From Membranipora membranacea (Eukaryota; Bryozoa; Gymnolaemata; Cheilostomatida; Membraniporidae), in the NCBI GenBank assembly GCA_914767715.1, contig OU612068.1, positions 23,994,001 through 24,058,000 of the forward strand: a stretch of 64,000 nt of DNA. The letters are read 5' to 3'. The position numbers and the translations under genes were made by a program. Position 1 is the first letter of the stretch. Every line of letters begins with the position of its first letter. Below the pieces are notes generated by a model. The model was not told the origin of the DNA and ran no database searches. It saw only the letters and a program-made list of their open reading frames with translations. Below, piece after piece: positions 26,201 to 39,979 of the stretch.

Positions 26201-29200
26201 ATATATATAACTATATAACCCTCCCTGATATAATTGAATTATAGGATTGGTGTGGATATGTAATTGTCTCCACTTGCAAAATAGTAGGATAACTCTATCA
26301 CTGCTTTGGGGTGTTTTCACCCTGATGCAAATAACGTAATGCACATGAATCATCATGAAAGCATATAAGACATTGTTATTCTATATCACTTCATTTTGCT
26401 TTGTAATGGCCTGCTTGATTTTTAGGGTAAACCAAGAAAAGCAAGGAAATCGAAGATTACGTCAAGTCCACCAAAGACAAATTCAAGAGTGCTAGGTATG
26501 GGAAAGAATGTAGGTAAAGCTGCCGCTGGGAAGACACCTAAAAATAGCCTTACCAAGACTTCAAATAGGAATGTCAAAGATGTCGTCAGTCAAAGGAGAA
26601 GTACGAGCCCAACCAGTAAGAAAGCTCTGAGGAGATCACCAAGGAGATCCAAACAGATTAATACCATGACCTCTCCAGTTTCTGTGAAAAGAAGGGGAGA
26701 CAGCACCATGAAATCTTTCCAAGATGGTAGTGAATGTGAAATTACTCATGCTAAATCAGAGCAAAAGTATCAATCAATTGGTGAATCAAGAAATAATGTG
26801 AAGTTGAAGCGTTCGAGTAGTTTCCAGCAACCTCAACAACCAGCCCCTTTTGATGGCGGGGACGTCATAAGGAGATCGCCGACATCTGTGCGCCGAGTTA
26901 TTGATCAGACGCTAAAGAAAAGGGAACTAAAGAACCTGCAGAGTGAGATGTTCAGCTGTAGCAGTGCTAAGCTGAGCTCTTCATTTGAACGACAGAGTAA
27001 GATTGATGCTATCAAGAATATTCAGAGATGTCAAATGGAAACAGAAGATCAACCAGATGGGGACCTGAGGTAATCTAAATAAATTTGTGAAGTTATTTAT
27101 TAAACTAAAGTGAGTACTCTTTTTAGTCTGTATATTCAACATGGAATGTAGTCAAAAACCTTCTTTGGACCAGCGAGGTTGATTCTGATTGACTAAATGA
27201 CCTTTTTATCGATAGAAAGATGATTAATATTTTTTACCATTGAAACTAGTGATCTGAACTGTAGCCTCCAAGCCCCAAGCAAGCGCAGGTTGAGGGTTGT
27301 TCTTGCCATTTATATAATTTCCATAATAATTCTTCTTCTGAACAGTTTGCTATACTCGGGTATCTGTGATAGCAGTTATTCGCTCTCTGCCACTTCTATT
27401 CCAAACATACATTAGCCTACATGCCTTATCATAATATAAGTTCAAACGTTGGGGGATTCTTCATCCAATGTGACTGCAACAAAACAAACTGCTATTGAGA
27501 ATCAGCGGATAATTTGAGGTTGAGGTTGTTGTATGGTCTATGACTGTTTTAGGAGACCAAAACTAAGGCGTGGCTCAGTAAAAAGGTACAGTTCTGGTAA
27601 AGTCAGTATGAGAAACCATGTGGAGCCGATCACATACAGTGATACTCAGGACCTGTCAACTCTCTCCAGGTAAAGTTTGAGGCTAAATTAGGTTGTTTGT
27701 AAGTAGGTCTATCGAGAAGCCATAGCTAGCCTGGTCATGGCCATGCCTGCTTAAAATATTTTTCGATATGAACTCTTAGTCAGACTACTATCAAGGAATT
27801 TTTGAGATCGAACAAGTAGTTAATGAGAAAGGCAATTTATCAGGATAATCTAAATGCATAGTTTACCAATGCCTTTTTGGCCCCCTCCCAGCGGATTGTT
27901 GGGATTCTCAATTTTTTCGTTGTTTATCATCATAGGAGCTTGACCGATGGTAAACTTAATTTTGTTTCGGTTTTATTTGTGATTCTATTCTTTTGTTTGC
28001 TTTTGTTTACTGTTCTATTCCCAGGTCTTATCAATCTCATGCTCATGATTTGGTTAGACATGAGTTTTATTGGAATCTACTTTAGTGTAGTTTGCCAGTT
28101 GGAATATGCTTAAGAGCAATGTTGCCAATGTCACTTCTCATTAATAAAAAATTTTCATATTGGCAGCAGGCTTAAAACTGTTGCTGTAGGGTGCAGCATC
28201 AGACGTTATCCTGTATTATTCACTTATCAGAATAATCGGTTTGTATCAATTGTTAAGAATGTATATTTTAGACTGTGTCAAGCCAAGTGTCTCCAGTGAT
28301 GATATTTTTGGGAATATTTCACCTGTACCAGCAAGGTGCCGAGGCAAGCTAGAAACTTCTCTTTCTCACAATACAGATGCAACAAAGTAAGGATTAGATT
28401 AGATCACATAATGATGTATATCTATAGATATAAATGAGAGAATATTAACAGAAGTTGGCTATACCTTATGTATAGTGTGACAACTCCAAAGACTCGCAAT
28501 ATTAATATTTATTCCTGCACATTTTCATCAACTGTTTTTTACATAATGGTCTCCATTCTCCATAGTGGTATCTATACAACTGTCTTTGTTTACATTAAGG
28601 TTATCATTGAGTTCGATGGGAACTGGTTGGCCAGCCATCAGTAACTTGATGGGTGATGTTCATAATGAGGTAACGGAGATGCAACACTATGAAATTCCAG
28701 CTGACTTTGAAGTATCACTGAATTGCAACAACAGCAACAACCAGCATCTGTATATGAGTAATACCAGTCTCTGCAGGTCTGTTAATGTTGCTATTTTCCT
28801 CCTCAGATATAAAGCTATAACAATGACTATAGTGCTGGATTTGACGCATGCCTTTTTGATCTAGTATTCTAAAGTTTTCTAGTTCTGATTATTTAAATAG
28901 CAGATCAATAGAGTTCGTATAGCATTTTATTTTTGTTTGCAGGCAACTTTGCAAGTGACAAATTTATGTGTATGTATGTATGTATAGGATTCTTAAAATA
29001 TTGTAGTGGTGCTAGTTCCTCCATATCGTTGAGTGTTCTACTGGATGACATGGGCCGACAATCTGATACAAGTGACTGGAGTTCTAGCGATGAAAACTGT
29101 ATTGGAAAGGTGAAATCTCAGCTCAACAGTAGCGACTTCCAATTGCAGACAACTCGCCGTATCCCAGAACCAATAGTTGCTAGTGTCAATGGTATTAATT

Positions 29201-31913
29201 ACAAGTGAGTCATATTTCATAACCTTTGACTTTTGCATACCATTATTTGATTAATTTGAGTATTATCTGACAAAATAAGGAAATTTGGGACATACACCCT
29301 GGTAAAATAGTATTCCGTAAGTCGGATTTGCTTTCACATATTGGGAGAGTGGACAACTCCTTGTAGATTCCTAATTTTTATGACACAGATTTATGCTAGC
29401 AGGGAGGGTGGTGTATATCCCACCCTGCCTGATGCTAGTGAGATAAAGTATTCAAGCATTAAACTCATTCATTGATTCAGGCATGATATACTGGTATGAG
29501 AGTATAGGTAGAGTGTTGTGCCTAAAGGTGCATTTATGCCTGGAAAATTCCAAGGCTGAGTGCTGAAGCGGCTAAATTTGGCCGGAATCCGTCACGGCTG
29601 AGCAACAATGGCAGGGCAATAAATTGTCTGCAAAGTGTGAAGCTGCAGACTTTTCAGGGAACCGGTGTTTCATATAGTAATTCCCTGAAAATCTTCCTAG
29701 CATAAGAGCTGGCAAAAGTCTCAATTTTAATCTGGACCTTACTTTCTGGTATGAAAAATTGCCAAGATTACTATTCCAGGTATAAACACACCTATGCTCA
29801 ACATCTGCTTTGTGAATAAAGGGGTTTCATTCAGTCATTCAAATCATCAAATCATTGCAAAATTGTTGAACTCAGTCTGCTCCTGCTTCTTGTTGGTAGG
29901 GGAAGAGCATCTCAAGACAGGCTAATCTTAGATCACGTTTGGATCGTTTTGCCAGGATTGGAGTTCCCCCATCCCACTATTGACAAGCCGGCGTGTCAGT
30001 AAAGAGGAGCAACGCCAACGTTGGCAAATGGATCAAACTTGATATAGGCTAATCCTGGACCAGCTTAGATTGAAATTGGTGCTGCTGAAACATGTACTGA
30101 CGTCTGGAAACTTTAACACATTTTTATGTTGCTGTTTTCAGGTTTCAGCCTGTTATAGATGGAGACACTGATCCATTGTTACCAGTTCTTGAAAGCCGAG
30201 GGTATCTCAAGATAAACACAGTAACCATACCTTATGTGGTAATAAATGGTTTTAAGCATATCCAGGTGGCTGAAGCTGTAAAACTGTTCAGCAGGTAGGC
30301 CATAAATATCCAAAATATAAGGTGTCAGCTTCTGGAAAACTTAAACATATTCTTATAAACTGTTGCTCAATACCACCAAGAGGGGTAGGCTTCTCTTTAT
30401 TCACTGCTTTAATGGTTGGAGGAAAGATCAATGTAGCCTGCAACACTGAAATATGGATTTCTTGTAGGAGTGTGTCAGGTTTACAGGGGGTCTCCAGTAC
30501 ACCCACATGGGTCTCTTGGACAGAAGCGTTAATGTGAACATTACAACATGGCAGAAGCCAGCTGACTGAGCATGTGATCGATTACGGAAGGGTGAAGGTT
30601 CGGATTACTGACCGGTTCATATCCAATATAAGAGCGGGATATTTTAATTTTCCAGGTGTGAGAGGAGATGTGGTATTCCAAGGAAAGTTCTAGTACAGAA
30701 ACACCTGATAATAGCTTCTCTCACATTCGAGCAGGTGAGAGAAAAACATAACGGTAATGGTCTTAAAATAATAACGATAACATGGAGTGTGGCTAGGTTG
30801 AGATTTTTCTGGAAACACAATGTTAGATGTTATAATACCTGATTTAATTATTAGTGGAGAGGTGGGGAGCAACAGCTCTTATCCAGCGATCACATTGAAC
30901 ACATTGGATGTTGTTTTGACCTTGAAAATACTGTGAGGTATGAAGGATATTAACTTCCCCGGTCGAGCTTTCGAACATGTTCGAGACGCACATAGGATGT
31001 TATAATATCACCTCTACCTGACAATAAGCAGCAGCGTGTCAGGTTAGGAGCAGGAAGTTTGTAGCTGACCCTGAATCAGGGTCATTTCAACATGTCTTGT
31101 TATTTTAATATCATAACAGATAGCACGGAATAACTAAGATATTGATCCAATCAAATAATAGTCTTTCAGCATGTTCTGAGAATTATTTTTACTGCTGTTT
31201 GCTCTCATACAGTCTTTTTGCAAAGGCACAAGTGACTTTTCTATTTGAAATTTTTCTCTTGTCATCGATGTTTGAAATATTTGGACAGCTCAAAAAATAT
31301 TACGTGTCCAAAAACAAAAGAAGATGGTCGGTTCATGGGTTTGCATTCACCCTGGAGTGAAAAATATCAACTCCTCCCTTGCGTTATTAGCCACTTGGGA
31401 GTCATAGTCGTGATGTTGGCATAGATAGAAACAAGTGTTGTTCCTCTGAATTTTTGCTCGGACTTGGAGCTAGTTATTTTCACAACTTTGATCAGGAATA
31501 GGGAAACAACAATCAAGAGTATTTGACAATTTACCATATATCGGCAAAGCATTCCTTGAATCTAGGCATGCAATTAAAATGCACACAATTTAAAGGAAAT
31601 ATGTTTTGGCTATGATGTGATAGTTGACACAAGTTTCCACTCTTTATTTTGCTTGTGTACTAGGTATTGGGGCAAACAATCTCCGAAAACATTGAGGTTT
31701 CTTGATTACGATAATATATATAGTTTCACTATTTTTCAGGTGAATCAATTAGATATGGTAAGAGGTGAGGATAACATTTCGGCCAGCAGTGGAGACATTG
31801 TCATAAGAGCTAAAGATTTGCTTGAGAAACGCGACCAAATAGAAAATGAGATAGCTGAGCTGCACATGAACAAGAGAAGAAAACTCAGATGCTCACTCAA
31901 TGATGTCTCATAA
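23230..31913 (+). CDS. unrecognised serine-rich nuclear-type protein, at least 14 exons
   Basis: Exons 23230-23385, 24488-24653, 25067-25161, 25566-26174, 26426-27069, 27553-27669, 27936-27949, 28272-28386, 28600-28776, 29007-29204, 30142-30294, 30656-30734, 30855-30937 and 31664-31913 agree in phase and give about 951 residues ending at TAA; a start exon is missing. Two SUMO-interacting-like motifs are visible: DDLEVISIDD in the second exon and EDEVIVISDTESEGEEE in the fourth. A basic, Ser/Pro-rich middle (KARKSKITSSPPK, ALRRSPRRSK) follows. Near the C terminus a compact hydrophobic segment (LKINTVTIPYVVINGFKHI, CGIPRKVLVQKHLIIASL, EHIGCCFDLENTV) looks like a folded domain, then a short coiled coil (AKDLLEKRDQIENEIAEL) and KRRK. 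The function is unknown; nuclear location is inference. The first exon and the 14-nt exon are the least certain parts. Confidence 0.7.
25443..25483. repeat. palindrome ACCATAGATATA...TATATCTATGGT
   Basis: A near-perfect hairpin of about 40 bp in an intron of the serine-rich gene; it resembles the CATAGACTTAATATA palindromes elsewhere in the window. Confidence 0.45.
29394..29436. repeat. hairpin with GGGAGGGTGG core
   Basis: Inverted arms GCTAGCAGGGAGGGTGG and CCACCCTGCCTGATGCTAG-like sequence in an intron. It belongs to the same dispersed hairpin family as 5668-5692 and 43470-43504. Confidence 0.55.
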
Positions 31914-34467
31914 CTTGTTCCATCACTGCACCAATGAACTGAGAGGGAGTTCATTGACTGCACTGATGGCCAAATCAATGAACATGAGACTTATTTAGAG
32001 TTTATTGGCCCACTGTAATTGATACCATTTTGATTTATTTTGCATGTTAGAATAATGCGATCATTCAATAATATTGGACACCTTGCTGCCGCAGGCATAT
32101 AACACTGTCTAGTCAACTCTTGAGCTTCAATTTTTTGCTGATGAACTGTTAATGATTTGTTTTGAACAGGGATATATCTTCTACTTCACTGCACTGAAAC
32201 ACGGTCAGGGTTAGTTCAATTGTAAACACGATCCAACAATTTCCGTTTGTGAACAATTTCAGATCAAAACATCATTGCTCCTGGCACAAATTCATGTATT
32301 TCAATGTATATAACATGATAACCTGGAAATAGGTATCAAGCAGCTAATTGTGGGTTAATTACTATATTGCTTTAATTAGCCTCAAAACAAACTGATAATT
32401 ACCAATCCTATTACATAATAGCCCTCACATAACACTTTTAATACTTGCTGAAAAATCTGCGATTCTACATAAGGAGAGCCAAGTTGTCTGATAAAGTGAT
32501 ATATAAATAGTCTTTTGGCTATTTGCCTAAATATTGAATGCGACTATCGATGAGCTCTTGATCAGTGTGCTGGCCACTGGCCAAGCTACTCACTCCCACA
32601 CAGATTTAGGAGTAAGTAACCAAAGTCTTAGAAAAGTAGGTAATGTAATATGGGCCAAACCCAAAAGAGTAAAGTTTGTGACGTTTATAGTTCAAGTCAT
32701 ATGCAGGCATGATAACTTGCACCGTGACCATCCCATTCCTCATTAGTTTGATAATCACAACTGGATATAGCTATCTATAGCTATCTATCTACCGCTTTGA
32801 TTTGCAAGATATGCAAGGCTTGTTGGATATGCTCAAGTTGAGTTTCAGGTTTGGTTGGTTTATCTCAGACAAGCGGGAATAAACCAGTAAGGTGCAATAT
32901 CACATTTACAAAAGTTGATTATGTCCCCACACCAAAGTCAACTGCAGCATCCTGTGGAATTATCCGACAATTATTGAAACTTTCCAAATTATTGTCTTAG
33001 ATGCACCTCATGACTCAACTTAGTGGTCGATAATGAAATGCTACTACCAGCTTAAACTAGACTCGACTTAGAGCTAGGATGAGCATTAATGATTTGATAC
33101 AAATATCTGTTGAACAGCGAATAAACATGCTTTCTAGTGCAAAATATACTTCAGACTGCGGAATTATCCACCCATGACTATTCTTGGGACTTTATTTTAC
33201 GAACAGAGGGTCACAACTTTTTTTGTTCATAGTTATTTGAAATAATTTTATTCCTGTTTTAAAATAATAATGTAAAATTTCCTAAATATTACAGTTAGGG
33301 CAATAATCAAAAAAACTAATCCATCAGTTAAAGTTGTAAATTATGAACCCATAGATTGGGAAAAGCATACATTGATACTAAGACAGGAGATTTGGAAAAC
33401 ATGTCTGCCCTAAATGATACACCAGATTCTTGTCACTGTGATAAGATAATCATCAATATTAACTGATTACGTGTATGGAAGACAGCATGACAAAATATAC
33501 ATAATTATCCCATCAAAAGTAATGATAACATCTCAACCAAAACAAGAAGAAAAACATAGTAGATGGAATTTCTTTAGATTATATAATAATAGCATGCAAA
33601 GGGAGTGGGTGTGCTAGATCTTGATCTCAAAAAAATGAATGAGAGGCGTAGTCAAATTAAATAACATAAAGGGGTGCGCCAGTCAGTAAGTACATCTTAC
33701 TTGAGCTATCTAGTATCTATCGTAGTGATCATAACTTGTTTGTATGTTTATTAATGTTAATGTTAATTAATTTGCCGCAATAAGCAGCCGAGCTGATGAT
33801 ACAAGTAAGAGGGAGGACAGAATTCTCATTAAGCGAGCAAAGCTGACAAAATGGTCTCAAATGTTTCGTAATAGTCAGCTAAGAAGATATGGATCCAAAA
33901 AATGACAAAAGTGTAGTAGACACATGACGTATAGGTTCGGATAGAAAGAAGCCAGAGGTTCTCTCTGTCATGATAGCCGTATGAGCCGCATAAGATGGAG
34001 GGTCGAGGCTGGATCTAAGGCTATGAAATGGTGGATGGAAGTTCAACTATTACGATAAATAGGAGGTAAAATCAATGAAAGGCAGCGATAAAGATGGCGA
34101 TTTAAGCTGCTGCCTGCAATGGTTAACATCGAGATAGCACCTCTTATATAAAAAGAAGAATAATAGTAGAATATTCATCATACATTCATTCGCAAGCAGC
34201 ATTATCATTGATGGTAGAAAGACTGATAAGACTCCAAGGGACAGAGTAAGTCACCCAGCCTTTCTGACTAATTAGAAGTGTAAATTACTGGGTCAAAACT
34301 GAGTAATGACTTGTAAAATATGAGCTATGAATTAAAGCGATGAGTCGGTTTTTAATGTTGAGAGCATGAGTAATATAATAATATTATTAACTTGGTAAAG
34401 GTTTGTCATACTAAAATACTAGTGCCGCGGCTATCCTTGAGGAGAGATATAGGATAGTCATCAGTGT
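31914..34467. other. intergenic region between two convergent genes
   Basis: The serine-rich gene ends from the left and PTP4A from the right. A short CTATAGCTATCT tandem run lies near 32766-32790. No coding exon, RNA gene or long repeat is supported here. Confidence 0.5.
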
Positions 34468-37400
34468 TTACATTATTGAGCAGCTCGCCTCCTTCTGTTT
34501 TGCAACAGTAAGCCGAGACTTTGGCTGATAATGCTCAAGGAACTCCATCTGTTTCTGATTCAAAGCCCCACGACGCTTTCTATAAAAAAAACCAAACGAA
34601 CCGATTAAAAAAACGGCAAACATTTAGGACAAAGTGCCAAGGTGTTGTATAAATAGTTAGATAAATAGATACTGTATAGTCAATGACTGTATTTATAAAC
34701 TTTGGTATAGTGAGCCAAATGATCCGTAGCAAAAACAAGCTGATGCAATCCCATGATATTTATGAGCTGATTTCCTGTTGAGCATGATGTAGGATAGCGT
34801 GATCACGGAGATTCAGTGGAATACTTGTTATGTCAGCTGCTGGCGCAACACTGCACCATGACTGCACTATTACGCTGCCAACCAATCAATAACGTTTACA
34901 TAAGCAGCATTGGCAGCTAAAGAAATAACGCTCATTAGGAATACAACAAAGTTGTATTTCTTTTGTTTTGGTTGGATTTATTAGGAATACAACAAAGTTG
35001 TATTCCTTTTACTTTAGTAGGGTTTATTATTATTTTTATTATTATTATTGCAACACTTTTTGGGCTTTTATAAGTTAAGAACTACCAGGCAGAATTGGAT
35101 GTTACTTGGTCACAACATAGTTCCATATGTCTAGATGAGAAATTACTAAATGAGTTTTTGAATTGTTATGTAACACTCGCTAATTAGACTAATTAGTGAA
35201 GGAGGTTTTGACGTTTATATTGATGATATCTTGAGAACAAATCATGCGATTGAGTTAAAACTTGGGATATGGGGGTTATGACATATACCGAATCTTATGA
35301 CATCATCAATTTTGATGTCACATGACCCGAAATACAAAATGGCTGCCATAGAGAGGTAATTGCTGCCGATTAGCGGTTCTCATCATGCGATTGAGTTGAG
35401 ACATGGGATAAGGGGGTTTTGGCATATACCGAGTCTTATTACATCATCATTTTTGATGTCATGTGACCCGAAATCCAAAATGGCCGCCATAAACAGTAAA
35501 CTGCTGCCGATTAACAGTTCTCATCATGTGATTGAGTTAAAACCTGGGAGATGGGGGTTTTGGCATATACCGAATATTATGACATCATCAATTTTAATGT
35601 CACATGACCCGAAATCCAATATGGCCGCCATAGAGGGTTAATTGCTGCCGATTAGCAGTTCTCATCATGCGATTGAGTTGAGACTTGGGATAAGGGGGTT
35701 TTGGCATATACCGAGTCTTATGACATCATCAATTATGATATCACATGACCTCGATATTCAAATCTATTGGTTGTATTCCTTTATATTTGCTTGCAAATAT
35801 GTTTACCGTTTCTAGTTATTATTATTTTTGCAACACTTTTTGGGCCTCTATAAGTCAAGAACTACTTGACACAATTTGATGAAACATTGTCAAAACATAG
35901 TTCCATATGTCTAGATGAGAAATTACGAAATGAATTTTTTAATTGTTATGTAATATTCGCTAATTAGACTAATTAGTGGAGGACGTTTTGACCTTTATAT
36001 TGATGATATCTTGAGAACAAATCATGCGATTGAGTTAAAACTTGGGATATGGGGGTTTTGACATATACCGAATCTAATGACATCATTGCCTATGATGTCA
36101 CATGACCCGATATCCAAAATGGCCGCCATAAACAGGATGTGGCTGCCGATTAACAGTTATTATCATGCGATTGAGTTTAAACTTGGGATATGGGGGTAAT
36201 GACACATACCGAATCTTATGACATCATCATTTTCGATGTCATGTGACCCGAATCCAATATGGCCACCATTAACAGGAAGTGGCTGCCGATTAACAGTTCT
36301 TATCATGCGATTGAGTTAAAACTTGGAATTTGGGGGTTATGACATATGCCGAATTTAATGACATCATCAATTTTAATGTCACATGACCCGAAATCCAATA
36401 TGGCCGCCATAGACAGTTAATTGCTGCCGACTAGCAGTTCTCATCATGCGATTGAGTTGAGACTTAGGATAAGGGGGTTTCGATATATACCGAGTCTTAT
36501 GACATCATCAATTATGATGTCACATGACCTCGATATTCAAATATATTTATTTTTATTATTGCAACACTTTTGGGGCTTCTATAAGTCAAGAACTACCAGA
36601 GGCAAATTGATGAAACTTGTTTACACCATACCTTCATGTGTCTAGATGAAAAATTTCGATTTGAATTTTTGAAATGTTATGTAATATTCGCTAATTAGAC
36701 TAATTAGTGAAGGAGGTTTAGACGTTTATATTGATGATATCTTGAGAACAAATCATGCGATTGAGTTTAAACTTGGGATATGGGGGTTATGACATATACC
36801 GAATCTTATGACATCATCAATTTTAATGTCAAATGACCCGAAATCCAAAATGGCCGCCATAGACAGTAAACTGCTGCAGATTGATAGTTCTTATGATGCG
36901 ATTGAGTTAAAACTTGGGATATGGGGGTTATGACATCTACCGAATCTTATGACATCATCAATTTTCATGTCACATGACCCGAAATCCAATATGGCCGCCA
37001 TAGAGAGTTAATTGCTGCCGATTTGCAGTTCTTATCATGCTATTTAGTTAAAACTTAGGATATGGGGGTTTTAACATATACCGAATCTTATGACATCATC
37101 AATTATGATGTCACATGACCTCGATATTCAAATCTATTGGTTGTATTCCTTTATATTTGCTTGCAAATATGTTTACCGTTTCTAGTTTATATTTACAATC
37201 ATTGTCACAATGTTTTTGTGTCCAGTCCAAACATAATTCAATGAGCCTTTTATCTAGCAGTTTATCTTTGATGATTCATTGTGAAATACAGCTAGTTGCA
37301 CAATCGACTTGGAAAATATAGTTGCACAATCAGCCTGCAAAACCATTCTTTTGATTCGATTAACAAAAACGGATCATGTTATTGTTGTAAGGCATACATG

Positions 37401-39979
37401 GGTGGTAAACGGATGCTACTGTGATTTTTTTTGCATCAGCCAACAAAACATGTGCCCACACCGAAGAAATCTAGTTCGATCCAGTAAAATCAAGATTTGT
37501 CCCACGCCAATTTCATTGGTATTTTAACTATTTCATGACAAACCCCTTATCAGACCACAGAAGATAATCTATGGTCACTTGTCTTATAGACGCTATTTTG
37601 CAATGGATAGAATTTTTTTATAAATCAATCGATTCAATAACGATCCTCCAGAGCATTGGCAAGACATTCATTCCCTCATGTAATTAATATGAGCTATATT
37701 AATTTTACTCACGTTCTAATCAGTTCAACAGCATCATCGTACTTCATACCCAGCTCCATAAGAGCAATCGCAACCAGGAGTGGAGCACTACAAAATTCAT
37801 AACAACATAAATTTATTGATGACCCATAGCCAAAACAGAAAGGGTCATGAAACTGCATTGCCACATAAGGGTGTTAAGTTAGGCAGCGGCACCAGGATGT
37901 AATATCTATCAGTGTGATGAGTGCTGCCATGAAAACAACAAGCTTTCAACAATATATAAATGTGATTGTTTCACTAGTACTGTCTATAAGCTCCAGTAAT
38001 ATTACCAAGTATTTTTCCTGTTACATGATCTCACTAAGTTCATACAGCTGGGTAATGAACCTACCGGCCAAGACCAGCAACACAGTGGACTGCGATACAG
38101 CTAGTATCGGGTTTATCCTTTAGGTTTGACTTGACCAGATCTAGCCACTTGTTGAGCACTTCCCTAGGTGGGACCTGACCATCAGCATACGACCAGTCCT
38201 AAAATAAAGACAATACACATATTATTATATTATTCAATATAATAATACCCTCTCCTTCCCTTATGATCGGTCAATTATCCACAATCAGTGCTTTGAGCTG
38301 CTGCTGCTGCTACAGCCACACTCTTCTATAGGAGACCTACAAACTTCTCTACTATACATACCATAGGGTGGAGGGGGTCTGGGTAATCGAGGAAAACTAC
38401 CAACCTTACACCTTACTGGCAAAACAGGGTAAGTGGTAGAGGAAATATTTATGGAAGCTTGTGGAAAGTGTGTGGCAAAAACCAGATATTACGCTCTAAT
38501 TGCACCACCTCCAGTGAAGCTGAATGTGTGTATAGGTCGGCTAATCTCTGATATTGTACAGGTTGGAGTTAAAGACCTGCATTTAACCTACACTCACACG
38601 TGAGTAATCAGCTCTATATTGTTATGATGCAGTCTGAAGTATTCATCACTCTACTTTATTACACCAAGCTAGATGTCAGTGACACAATCTCAATCCTACT
38701 GTTTACAATCCATCAGAGTGTTACTGACCAAGCCAAGCCAAGCCAATGCCATCTCAGGCACTTCAGTATTTTACTATCTTTGACTTCAGAGATAATATTG
38801 ATGGGTTTTTAGTATTGTTGATTGTATCTGGCCACAATTTGGATAACAAAAAGACCATGAATTTCATCAGACAAAATGTTGCAATCAGACCATCCTAAAT
38901 AAAACTGCTGGTGTACAGACAATGTCTGGTTGGATCTGGTTCAATGTAAATTCTTTGTTGACAACAATAAGTGATAGGAATTCATTGACATGGTGATTCA
39001 TCAAAGTGCTGGCTATTCATCTATACCAGTACAAACAGCTATGCAGTGATTGAGCAATATTTGATCGGTAGCTTGTTTTTCCCCCATAATCTTTAACTAT
39101 GTTATGCGCAGGCTTTAGAATAACTTGAGCTAGATAAACAGGTAAACAGGATAGATAGAATGTTCCTTGTGTGAGGTAATTTAGATGACATGATGGAAAT
39201 ACATAAAATGCCCCCTGGATCAGTTCAACGTTGTAATATAATTGAGAATTGTTTGTCTTGCGTCATGGGATCTAATATTGAATTCCAAGTCACATGATCT
39301 TGGGAATGGTAATTTCCCAGAGAATTAATTTATCATTAACTTCATGTACTTTCCAGCTGTACCCTACAGTCATTTTTCACGCTTAGCTAAAACACTTTTA
39401 AAGTAGAATGGAGTTGAAAGCTTACATTGACTTGTATACCGAGATCCTCAAGCCTATGAGCATCGTAGGTAGGGCTGCACACCCGGACCACCTCCTTCAC
39501 CTTATTCTTATTCAGCTCCTACAATAAATCAAACATAGTATCGATCATTTCTACTGGCTAGTTCAATGACGAAAGGAATGTAAAAACATTATAAAGCAGT
39601 AATGTATAATATTGATGTCATTATCAGAATTAAACAGAGCTGGTTCCTATTTTTGAAGAGGATGTCCACCATTAGCATTGGGCATTTCCTGATGTTGTTT
39701 TTCAATTTCCCAGCAGTCAAATATAAAAATCTCCAGGAGCGTATTGAAAGAATTCATGCAATGGGTGACCAGAAGAATCAGGAAACCTCAACTTACCTGG
39801 ATGTATCTGTCGAGTGTAGCCTCAGTAGGTCTATCACTGATGAGGAACTTCATCTGTTTGAAGGAGATCTCAGAGGCCCCTCCGCTGGAGCCGTTCACAG
39901 TCAGCCTGTGGGCGGTCACATTGGTAGACATGGCAGTAGCCATCATCTGCTTCTTGCTGCTAAACTTTGTATCAATCAT
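34468..39979 (-). CDS. PTP4A: PTP4A (PRL) prenylated protein tyrosine phosphatase
   Basis: Coding exons in transcript order: 39979-39797, 39518-39426, 38198-38065, 37787-37713 and 34579-34468, all in phase. The product is a small dual-specificity-type phosphatase acting at endomembranes and the plasma membrane. The active-site loop HCVAGLGRAP (Cys nucleophile and Arg) is split by an intron; upstream are EVVRVCSPTYD and DWSYADGQVPP in place of the usual WPFDDG, so the general-acid aspartate position is kept in a changed context. The C terminus KRRGALNQKQMEFLEHYQPK then runs through a short basic region to CSIM, a CAAX prenylation box. Starting at the ATG at 39931 gives 182 residues, near the family's 173; the open exon also allows starts at 39952, 39955 or 39979. 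A possible further 5' exon lies at 41863-41904. The last intron is 3.1 kb and full of satellite DNA. Confidence 0.93.
34932..37188. repeat. intronic satellite, ~142-bp units in three higher-order blocks
   Basis: At least eleven copies of a 140-142-bp unit marked by ATCATGCGATTGAG and mostly containing AATGGCCGCCAT and ATGACATCATC. They form three blocks (about 35040-35770, 35820-36545, 36553-37135), each opening with a shared leader GCAACACTTTTTGGGC and ending GATGTCACATGACC. A tail starting GGTTGTATTCC occurs identically at about 35769 and 37139. The left edge has AGGAATACAAC, the reverse complement of the right-edge GTTGTATTCCT, so the array could be inside a mobile element. Small open frames here are only repeat translation. 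Confidence 0.85.
38290..38312. repeat. short GCT/GCTGCT trinucleotide tract
   Basis: About six GCT-type triplets in a PTP4A intron; a simple microsatellite. Confidence 0.6.

Noticed and set aside
34932-37188. Regular repeats that might suggest a CRISPR array
   Set aside because: Units of 142 bp are similar along their whole length, with no unique spacers, in an intron of an animal gene.
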